Shown piece after piece: positions 1-5,715 of a DNA stretch of 7,038 nucleotides. Numbering within the stretch: position 1 is the stretch's first letter; each line of letters starts with the position of its first letter. Source of the stretch: JBLIOB01 sp047639575 (GTDB taxonomy: Bacteria > Bacteroidota > Bacteroidia > Flavobacteriales_D > Parvicellaceae); NCBI GenBank assembly GCA_047639575.1, contig JBLIOB010000228.1, positions 1-7,038 on the forward strand, in the 5' to 3' direction. The position numbers were made by a program, and so were the translations under genes. Under the pieces are notes generated by a model. The model was not told the origin of the DNA, did no database searches, and saw only the letters and a list, made by a program, of their open reading frames with translations.

Positions 1-1
1 A

Positions 2-1186
2 TTTGAGAACCGAGTCTTAATTGCTTTAACAAGTGTAAGAGATAAGCTAATTTCTCTGAACGAAGAAGCTGCGGAGTTTTATTTAGATCCAGTTAAACAA
101 ATCACCAAAGATTACTTTGTCGTAAGCTTTTACGACACCTTACCTCCGAAAGTATTAGAGAACCATTTAATTGCAGAATTTGAGCAGCAACATTTGCAAG
201 AAATTTTTGAATATGGTATCTACGATTGTTTTTCAGACTCTATCATTTATGATAAATATGTTGGCTTAAGTTCAAACGTCAACGTTAGCAAAAACATAAG
301 TGCGGTTCAATATAAATGGGACCACGATGGTCATTATTTTGGTGTTTACTTCCCAGGTCGAGTCGACCCCATAATCTCGTTTCCTTCAGAGATGTCTTTT
401 TCACTTGGGATTTCATCTGGTATTATAATCCTGATCGTGGCTGTTTTCGCTTATGCTATCTCAGTAATATTAAGACAAAAGAAACTTTCAGAAATAAGAA
501 ATGACTTCATCAACAACATGACACATGAGTTGAAAACTCCAATTTCTACCATTAATATTTCTTCTGATGTTCTCTTAAGGCCTGACATAACAGAAAATCC
601 AGCCCGCATAACCCAGTATGCAAAAATTATAAAAGCTGAGAACCAGAGACTCGAAAGTCAGGTGGAAAGAGTGCTCCAACTTGCGAAACTTGAAAAAGGT
701 CAGGTGAAGCTGAGTAAATCAGTGATTGATCTCCATACCATGATTAAAAACGTGTGCGACACATTTGAAATCAGTATTCAAAACAGAGAAGGGGTTTTAA
801 ATCTTGATTTAGCCGCCAATCTATATAACGTTGAAGTAGACCCTGTTCACATAACTAACGTACTTTCCAATTTACTTGACAATGCGAATAAGTATTCTCC
901 CGATACGCCTCACATCTCAATAACAACATCTAGTACCAAAGACTTTCTAATTGTTCAGATTTGTGACCAGGGTATAGGGATCGCAAAAGAAGACTTGAAA
1001 AACATTTTTGAAAAATTCTATCGGGTACCTACAGGAGATGTACATGACGTAAAAGGTTTTGGATTAGGCCTTTTCTATGTACGCACAATTCTCAAGGAAC
1101 ATGGTGGTGACATTTCAGTTATCAGTGAACCCAAGAATGGTTCCACATTTAATATAACACTCCCTTTAAAAAATACGCATGGATAA
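2..1186 (+). CDS. Sensor histidine kinase, RprX-like (5' partial)
   Basis: This is a membrane sensor kinase that autophosphorylates on histidine and passes the phosphate to the response regulator encoded next to it. The frame is open from the first bases of the window, so the true start lies outside; a TTG at 194 is only an internal codon. In window residue numbers (394 aa), residues 1 to about 130 are a sensor region, probably periplasmic. One transmembrane helix follows at about 135-156 (GIIILIVAVFAYAISVIL). The dimerisation/phosphoacceptor H-box (NNMTHELKTP) has its histidine at residue 175, coded at 524-526. The ATPase domain shows the N-box (NLLDNANKYS, about 290-299), G1 (DQGIG, about 322-326), F-box (FEKFYR) and G2 (GFGLGL, about 352-357). 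All catalytic boxes look intact. The gene overlaps the regulator gene by 8 bp (ATGGATAA), implying translational coupling. The layout and wording resemble Bacteroides RprX from memory; the ligand is unknown. Confidence 0.93.
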   Translation, partial: FENRVLIALTSVRDKLISLNEEAAEFYLDPVKQITKDYFVVSFYDTLPPKVLENHLIAEFEQQHLQEIFEYGIYDCFSDSIIYDKYVGLSSNVNVSKNISAVQYKWDHDGHYFGVYFPGRVDPIISFPSEMSFSLGISSGIIILIVAVFAYAISVILRQKKLSEIRNDFINNMTHELKTPISTINISSDVLLRPDITENPARITQYAKIIKAENQRLESQVERVLQLAKLEKGQVKLSKSVIDLHTMIKNVCDTFEISIQNREGVLNLDLAANLYNVEVDPVHITNVLSNLLDNANKYSPDTPHISITTSSTKDFLIVQICDQGIGIAKEDLKNIFEKFYRVPTGDVHDVKGFGLGLFYVRTILKEHGGDISVISEPKNGSTFNITLPLKNTHG

Positions 1187-1865
1187 AAAAGCCAACATAT
1201 TACTCGTAGAGGACGATATGAATTTAGGATTCGTAATTCAAGATAATTTGAAAATGAATGGCTTCCAGGTTCATCTGAGTCAAGATGGAAAAGAGGGGTT
1301 AAACGCTTTTGGAGATGGCAATTACGACTTGTGCCTGCTGGATGTTATGATGCCTAAGAAAGATGGCTTCAGTCTAGCAGCGGATATTAGAAAACTTGAT
1401 ACAGAGGTTCCAATTATCTTTTTAACGGCTAAAACGATGACTGAGGACAAAGTCAAGGGGTTTAAAGTAGGAGCAGATGATTACATTACAAAACCATTCA
1501 GCACGGACGAATTGATTTTAAGAATTGAGGCTATTCTTAAAAGAACCATGAAAAATGAATCGGTTAATCAAAATGAATTTGTGTTAGGAAGTTATGTATA
1601 TGACGTTTCTAATTACCTTTTAAAACATGCTTCTGAGGATAAAAAGCTAACCAAAAAAGAGGCTGAAATTTTAAAAATATTATGTGAAAATAAAGACAAA
1701 GTGATCGAGCGAGAACTTGTTTTAAACTTAGTTTGGGGAGATGATAGTTATTTTAATGGTAGGTCTTTGGATGTTTTTATCACCAAGCTTAGGAAGTATT
1801 TAAAAGCTGACGAGTCTGTTAAAATCACAAACATTCATGGAGTTGGATTTAAATTGGAAGCTTAA
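1179..1865 (+). CDS. OmpR-family response regulator, RprY-like
   Basis: This is a cytoplasmic DNA-binding response regulator, the partner of the overlapping kinase. Residues 5-122 form a receiver domain with the acidic pair D12/D13, the phosphoacceptor D55 (in LCLLDVMMPK), the switch threonine T83 (FLTAK) and the conserved lysine K105 (DYITKPF). Residues about 130-228 are a winged-helix DNA-binding domain of the OmpR/PhoB type, with the typical LTKKEAEILKIL, a conserved R before the recognition helix (SLDVFITKLRKYL) and the terminal wing NIHGVGFKLEA. The length of 228 aa is normal for the family and no key residue is missing. The ATG at 1179 is inside the kinase's last codons, so the two proteins are co-translated. 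The receiver strongly recalls Bacteroides RprY, but orthology cannot be proven here and the target genes are unknown. Confidence 0.95.
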   Translation: MDKKANILLVEDDMNLGFVIQDNLKMNGFQVHLSQDGKEGLNAFGDGNYDLCLLDVMMPKKDGFSLAADIRKLDTEVPIIFLTAKTMTEDKVKGFKVGADDYITKPFSTDELILRIEAILKRTMKNESVNQNEFVLGSYVYDVSNYLLKHASEDKKLTKKEAEILKILCENKDKVIERELVLNLVWGDDSYFNGRSLDVFITKLRKYLKADESVKITNIHGVGFKLEA

Positions 1866-1935
1866 CGTAGTATCACCTTCTGGGTAATAATTGTTGTAAA
1901 CATCTATCGTACACATTCCGTTTATGATCAAGTGA

Positions 1936-2292
1936 CTAAAAAAACCACTGCTTGAAGTCTTTGGGGGTTCAGACTGTGGTGCTTGCTCGCCTTTGGCTGA
2001 TGACATTGACAAATTTGTAGAAGTATAGCAATTCAATTCTGAAATAGGTGCCCTACCAAATATTGAATATCAGACGTATCCGAATGACCCAAGTAATAAT
2101 TCAGATGCTCAAATCAGAGACACTTTTTATTCTGTTTCGGGCAAACTGGTATACACAACTTCGAACGACACTCAGCCAGAAATGAAATTGGATTTAAGTG
2201 TTTTGGAATCAGGCATCTATTTAGTTCAAGCTTACACTTCGAATATTTCATTGGTGACTACAAAAAAGCTTGTCATCACCTCGGCCCAGTAA
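1936..2292 (+). pseudogene. Remnant of a secreted protein: thioredoxin-like piece plus T9SS sorting-domain-like tail
   Basis: No intact gene lies between the regulator and the convergent operon, but one plus-strand frame reads like a decayed secreted protein. Residues coded at 1936-2025 include LLEVFGGSDCGACSPLADD, a segment resembling the CxxC active-site region of thioredoxin-like or Omp28-type Bacteroidota proteins. An in-frame TAG at 2026-2028 interrupts it, and a TGA lies just upstream at 1933-1935. After the stop, the frame stays open to the TAA at 2290-2292 and contains YPND, IRDTFYSVSGKLVY, LDLSVLESGIYLVQAY and TTKKLVIT. This is the order of motifs of a type A T9SS C-terminal sorting domain (YPNP ... 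G-K-LV ... L-x-G-x-Y ... K-LV). The stretch after YPN looks shortened compared with an intact sorting domain. No plausible start codon precedes the tail. The last 17 bp overlap the 3' end of the convergent gene. A sequencing error or stop-codon read-through could mimic decay, but the short total length argues for a real remnant. Confidence 0.5.
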
Positions 2293-2938
2293 GAAATTGG
2301 TCCAACAATTTATTTTCGGAAGCTGACTTGCCAATTTGAATTATTTGGTCTTCGTATCTAGCTTCCGCTTCTGCAATTTGTTCGTTCAGGGAAGTAGTCC
2401 TTGAAACTAGCAAATCGCCAGAATAGTTAACACTCGCTTTCTTCCTCTCAACGTACTTGACTTCTGGAACTCTAATAATTTTGGTTACTTGAGTTAACAC
2501 TTCAACTGGAATCTCTTTTTCTACAAATACCGTATCAATTCTCACAATTGGTTCAACAACTTCGGCAACAGTAATTTTTTCTCCTACTGGCTCATGTCTT
2601 AATATCCAAGGTATTGCAAATAAAAGTGCGATTAACGGAATGGCAAAACTATATGCTGGTATCGGTCTTGTCAAAAAGATAAAGAAAGCAGCAATGACCC
2701 CGATACGTTTGGGTTCTTCTTCACCCATTCTCTCATAAACCGCATGTTTAATAGCAGGAGATGGATGCATTATTGCTCTATCCTCATCAGTCAAATCTTC
2801 CATCGAAGAAACTACCATGCGTTGAAGCGAATACTCCTCTTCTGTCATACTCGAAAGCACAGTTTCCTTTTCTGAAATTGAAAGCTCAATAAACGCTTTG
2901 CGTTCTAACAATCTTATTATAATCGTTTCTGAATCCAT
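2276..2938 (-). CDS. Single-pass membrane protein, putative anti-sigma factor
   Basis: I do not recognise a named family, so the function is inferred from position and topology. The protein is 220 aa. Residues 1-78 are charged and probably cytoplasmic, where a sigma-binding region would be expected. Residues about 79-90 (VIAAFFIFL) and 95-113 (SFAIPLIALLFAIPWIL) are hydrophobic and give one long or two short membrane segments. Residues about 118-220 would then be periplasmic: first a stretch of alternating V/I and charged residues (about 123-165) that suggests beta structure, then a helical, Glu/Gln-rich end (about 183-217). The ATG start is 2 bp after the sigma-factor stop (TAG-CT-ATG), so the two are almost certainly co-translated. 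ECF sigma factors are usually followed by their membrane anti-sigma factor. I see no zinc-binding HxxxCxxC motif (there are no cysteines at all), so it is not a ZAS-type anti-sigma. No enzyme motif is visible. Confidence 0.65.
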   Translation of the reverse strand: MDSETIIIRLLERKAFIELSISEKETVLSSMTEEEYSLQRMVVSSMEDLTDEDRAIMHPSPAIKHAVYERMGEEEPKRIGVIAAFFIFLTRPIPAYSFAIPLIALLFAIPWILRHEPVGEKITVAEVVEPIVRIDTVFVEKEIPVEVLTQVTKIIRVPEVKYVERKKASVNYSGDLLVSRTTSLNEQIAEAEARYEDQIIQIGKSASENKLLDQFLTGPR

Positions 2939-2940
2939 AG

Positions 2941-3531
2941 CTAGTCTTTTTGATACATTGGTTTAAATTCTTTGAGGCTCAGTGCCAACTTTTTATTGGT
3001 ATAAAATATTCTTGATTTCACTGTCCCTTCAGAACAGTTCATAATCTCCGCAATTTGTTTAATCTTAAACCCTTCTTGATACCTGAGCATGAAAGTTGTT
3101 TTATGCTCAAACTCTAATGTTTGAAGTTGTTTCCTTAAGTGCTTTTTAAAAATTGCATTGTCTATTGGAGCCATTAATTCATCCGCTGATATCGAAGAAA
3201 TGTTATCGTAAATTTCTGTTTTGATCGGCCCTCTATATTCTTTTCTGCACAGGTTTGCCGCTACCGTAAATACCCAAGGTTGAAATTTGCGATCTGCGTT
3301 AAACTTTTCAGGTGATTCTACCAGCATTAAAAACAAATCTTGAAGAAGGTCTTGTGCTCGTTCTTCATCCGAAAGCATTTTATACATGAAGTGCAACAGA
3401 CGCACACTATAGCGTCTGTACACTTCATCAAATGCTCCCCTGTCCCCACCCTGGAGCATTCTCATTAAGTCTTCATCGGTGGTTTCCTGACTAATGCCAG
3501 GTCCATCTTTATATTTCTTATACCAAGCCAA
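2941..3531 (-). CDS. ECF-type RNA polymerase sigma factor (sigma-70 family)
   Basis: This is a sigma factor with regions 2 and 4 only, which directs RNA polymerase to a dedicated promoter set. Region 2 spans about residues 19-100: DEDLMRMLQGGDRGAFDEVY, then the core-binding/-10 segment EERAQDLLQDLFLMLVE and the KFQPWVFTVAANLCRKEYR end. Region 4 spans about 128-188, with the helix-turn-helix GFKIKQIAEIMNCSEGTVKSRIFYTNKKL that reads the -35 element. The length of 196 aa is usual. The frame opens with TTG at 3531-3529, directly after the TAA of the upstream gene and in the same frame. No upstream start is possible. The first ATGs are at residues 23 and 25, which would cut off DEDL, so TTG is preferred but unproven. 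The gene lies between the exported FGE-like gene and the putative anti-sigma gene. Two strong inverted repeats lie within codons 24-49. Confidence 0.9.
   Translation of the reverse strand: MAWYKKYKDGPGISQETTDEDLMRMLQGGDRGAFDEVYRRYSVRLLHFMYKMLSDEERAQDLLQDLFLMLVESPEKFNADRKFQPWVFTVAANLCRKEYRGPIKTEIYDNISSISADELMAPIDNAIFKKHLRKQLQTLEFEHKTTFMLRYQEGFKIKQIAEIMNCSEGTVKSRIFYTNKKLALSLKEFKPMYQKD
3386..3428 (-). other. Long imperfect hairpin inside the sigma-factor coding sequence
   Basis: The plus strand reads ATGAAGTG (3386-3393), ca, ACAGACGC (3396-3403), an 8-nt loop, GCGTCTGT (3412-3419), a, CACTTCAT (3421-3428). The two arms match perfectly over 8+8 bp, with only a 2-versus-1 nt internal loop between the two blocks. 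In the mRNA this would be a 16-bp stem covering sigma codons 35-49 (DEVYRRYSVRLLHFM). It is seen directly; its role is unknown. Confidence 0.75.
3431..3460 (-). other. Second hairpin, abutting the first, with a G-rich loop in the mRNA
   Basis: AATGCTCC (3431-3438) and GGAGCATT (3453-3460) are perfect complements over 8 bp with a 14-nt loop. It lies 2 bp from the longer hairpin. In the sigma mRNA the loop and inner stem carry runs of GGG, GGGG and GGGG. The internal ATG at residue 25 sits in the stem. A single 8-bp repeat of this kind could occur by chance in 7 kb; the adjacency to the longer one is what makes it notable. Confidence 0.55.
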
Positions 3532-5544
3532 TTATTTTACGATGATCTCCATTATTATTCTAAATCCAACGTTAGCATTTGGTGAATCGTATGTTTGCTT
3601 GGCTTGAATTGTCGCTTCTTCAGGCTGGGTATTCCAGCCTCCACCTTTTGCAACTCCTTTTTCAGCAACCATTTCGGCTACATTTCCGATGACGCAATAA
3701 AGACCAAAGTCATTTGGGTGATATGAACTTGAATTAACTGGAAACACACCTCCATCATGCACTGGGCAAGATTTCTCATCATCGGGAGCGTGATTACCAT
3801 AAGGTTTGTTCGTTTGTACGTTCGCTAAGTAGCAACCTCTTACATTTTGAATTTGATCATGATTATATGAAGTATCTACATCTTTTGGCCCAAGCTCATT
3901 ATGAACTCCCCAAGGATACTTATACTTCGCATCTTGACCAGCTCTTGCCATCATCATCCACTCTTCTTCCGTTGGAAGTCTAAATTTAACTTGACCATAC
4001 TTCTTCTTTCGATGTTCTAACTTATTGTAAATATTTGTTAACCATTCGCAATAAAGAACCACTGCCTCATAAGACACATTCACCTGTGGGAAATGATCTG
4101 TACCGGGAGCTCCATGATTAAAGTACTCATCATACGTTAACTTGCTGTACTGAGGGATTAGCAATTTATTCCAATCTACTTCTTCACTTTTCGCTATGGC
4201 CAAATCGTCATATCTTTTTTGTTTTAATAGATCTAAAAGGAACTGATCGTATCGCGATTCTGTTACTTCAGTCTGAGAAACTTCTAACGTATCATTTACT
4301 TTTAAAAACCCATAACGCGCGTCCCTTGGATCTGTTATGACCAGAGAAACAATCTTGTTAGTAGGTGGATTAATGAGGTCCTGCACCGCCTCAGAGTTTC
4401 CAGCTTTAGCAGCAATATCTCCTAGCAATACATCTACCTGATTCATTTTACTTGCTTCTTCGGTTTCTTTATAGTGATTATGTAATGTAATCAAAGGCAT
4501 TACGTAACTGCCATTCATTTGAGAAACTACAGATTCACTTAAATCTTTAAAAAGATTGATTTTAAGATTGTCCTTTAAAAAATGCTTTTCATAGTTCTTT
4601 CTTAAAGCAGCAATGTTATCGAAGCTATCTTCTGTCCACTTAAATGCCAAGCCCACTAAGTACAGTTCTTCTTTAAATTCATTATAAATCTGTTTGTTAA
4701 TAGTGGCAGCAAAATAGACAGGCTTATTTGAGTTGTTTCGAATATGATTACAAAGATCAAAATTGCCTTGCCAGTAGTCTTTACTAGCTTTTCCAGTCTC
4801 AATCCGTTTGATATTTAATTCGTCAAATTTGTCATTTTGATAATCTTTAACCCCAAGCAAGCTAATATTCAACACCGTAATATCTGGTCTTATTTCTTGT
4901 GCCTTTTGAAGAATCCAAGCTGGGTATGTATCGTTATCTCCTGCCGTTAATAATATAGCATCCTCTTCTACAGATTGAAGCATATTATAATTCCAAGCAT
5001 AGATTTGAGATGAAATATCATTCGATTCAAAAATCTTCTTGCAAAATTCCTCCACCTTATTTCTATTTCCTGTTAACTCGTAGTGAGTTAGCATTCCATC
5101 ATAGACATCCGGTCGATTTGGATCTAATGCATATGCCTTTTCCAAATGAGATATTTTATCATTTCCTATGTGCGTATCCCATCCTGTTATGTAATGATCT
5201 TCATAAGTTCCAGGGATGTTCTTTTGAACCTGCGCTACAATTTTCATAAGCTCTTCACTTTTTGTTCCACCTCCCATAATCTTGTGCATTCTCTTGGCTG
5301 TATAATAGTTTAACCAAGCTTCGGTGCTTTTAGAATTAATTTCAGTTTCTGCTTTCCAAAGTTCTGCTTGTGTGGCATACCACTCATTTGACTGGGTCTG
5401 CTTTATAATAGAATAGACTTTTTGTTTTACCGGTTTTGGCGCCTTTTTATCTTCCGGCCCTGACGCAAGCATTGCCGTAGCAACGAATAATGTTATTAGG
5501 GTGTATGTAATCCTTTTCATTTTGTTTTTATTTATCGAAGCCAT
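3532..5544 (-). CDS. Exported TPR-like / FGE-sulfatase-domain protein
   Basis: This is a large exported protein, 670 aa from the first ATG. A better start is probably the ATG at 5520-5518 (residue 9): it follows an A-rich leader and begins a clean signal peptide (MKRITYTLITLFVATAMLASG). There is no lipobox cysteine, so type I cleavage is expected. Residues about 50-180 are helical with TPR-like character (HLEKAYALDPNRPDVYDGML). Residues about 195-232 contain AILLTAGDNDTYPAW...IRPDITVLNISLL, which recalls the soluble end of DUF2723 membrane proteins. Residues about 400-670 are an FGE-sulfatase (SUMF1-like) domain: SQTEVTESRYDQFL, FPQVNVSYEAVVLYCEWL, FRLPTEEEWMMMAR, YPWG, GNVAEMV, KGGGW and terminal GFR. 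No cysteine occurs after residue 617, where catalytic FGEs have their active cysteines, so it is probably non-catalytic, as in GldJ/GldK-type proteins. It is the first gene of the sigma/anti-sigma operon; a sensing or envelope role is inference. Confidence 0.85.
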   Translation of the reverse strand: MASINKNKMKRITYTLITLFVATAMLASGPEDKKAPKPVKQKVYSIIKQTQSNEWYATQAELWKAETEINSKSTEAWLNYYTAKRMHKIMGGGTKSEELMKIVAQVQKNIPGTYEDHYITGWDTHIGNDKISHLEKAYALDPNRPDVYDGMLTHYELTGNRNKVEEFCKKIFESNDISSQIYAWNYNMLQSVEEDAILLTAGDNDTYPAWILQKAQEIRPDITVLNISLLGVKDYQNDKFDELNIKRIETGKASKDYWQGNFDLCNHIRNNSNKPVYFAATINKQIYNEFKEELYLVGLAFKWTEDSFDNIAALRKNYEKHFLKDNLKINLFKDLSESVVSQMNGSYVMPLITLHNHYKETEEASKMNQVDVLLGDIAAKAGNSEAVQDLINPPTNKIVSLVITDPRDARYGFLKVNDTLEVSQTEVTESRYDQFLLDLLKQKRYDDLAIAKSEEVDWNKLLIPQYSKLTYDEYFNHGAPGTDHFPQVNVSYEAVVLYCEWLTNIYNKLEHRKKKYGQVKFRLPTEEEWMMMARAGQDAKYKYPWGVHNELGPKDVDTSYNHDQIQNVRGCYLANVQTNKPYGNHAPDDEKSCPVHDGGVFPVNSSSYHPNDFGLYCVIGNVAEMVAEKGVAKGGGWNTQPEEATIQAKQTYDSPNANVGFRIIMEIIVK

Positions 5545-5545
5545 G

Positions 5546-5557
5546 CCTTCCGGAAGG
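5546..5557. promoter_or_regulatory. Perfect 12-bp palindrome in the operon leader
   Basis: CCTTCCGGAAGG is a perfect palindrome with no loop. It ends 2 bp before the first possible ATG of the FGE-like gene (5544), or 26 bp before the preferred ATG (5520). It could be an operator for a dimeric regulator, or chance. Its GC-rich content stands out in an AT-rich leader. Confidence 0.35.
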
Positions 5558-5575
5558 ATAGATTCTAAGTTGTTC

Positions 5576-5610
5576 TAAAGGTATTATCCAAGAATTGGAG
5601 AAAGGTTCAA
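5576..5610 (-). promoter_or_regulatory. Possible promoter of the FGE-like/sigma/anti-sigma operon
   Basis: On the minus strand TTGAAC (5610-5605) and GATAAT (5588-5583) are spaced by 16 bp, an E. coli-like arrangement. TACCTTTA (5583-5576) overlaps it and is one base from the Bacteroidota -7 consensus TAnnTTTG, but it has no TTG at the usual -33 spacing. The region is AT-rich and in the right place; which element, if any, is used cannot be told from sequence. Confidence 0.25.
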
Positions 5611-5661
5611 TAGAAATTATAAAAAATTGCAAATTAAATTAGAAACTTGAAATACAAAGGC

Positions 5662-5697
5662 AAAAAAAATCCCATTTACTAAAAGCAAATGGGATTT
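5662..5697 (-). terminator. Intrinsic terminator of ahcY
   Basis: AAATCCCATTT (5667-5677) and AAATGGGATTT (5687-5697) are perfect 11-bp complements around a 9-nt loop. On the minus strand the stem is followed directly by eight T (5669-5662, three of them shared with the stem base). It lies about 20 bp after the ahcY stop and reads in the ahcY direction, so it should isolate that gene from the operon downstream. Confidence 0.9.
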
Positions 5698-5715
5698 AAC
5701 AAATAGGACTAAAGC

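Noticed and set aside
194..1186. Treating the TTG at 194 as the start of the kinase
   Set aside because: The frame is open back to the window edge and the upstream codons read as a continuous sensor region, so the gene is cut by the window.
1940..1980. Possible minus-strand terminator for the sigma operon: ACCAC/AGTCT arms with a T-run after the stem
   Set aside because: The stem is two 5-bp blocks broken by a one-sided 7-nt bulge, and it lies about 300 bp beyond the anti-sigma stop. It is too weak to list.
1800..2036. Minus-strand 78-aa ORF overlapping the end of the response regulator gene
   Set aside because: It needs a TTG start, its last 66 bp run antisense through the conserved end of the regulator, and it lies opposite the cargo-remnant frame. 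A stretch coded at about 1870-1925 looks mildly protein-like (DVYNNYYPEGDT), but this is not enough to call a gene.
3084..3109. Third inverted repeat in the sigma gene, TGAGCAT with ATGCTCA
   Set aside because: A 7-bp stem with a 12-nt loop is expected several times by chance in 7 kb, and it is not next to the strong pair.
5010..5249. Plus-strand 79-aa ORF inside the FGE-like gene
   Set aside because: It is fully antisense to a well-supported gene and has no domain character.
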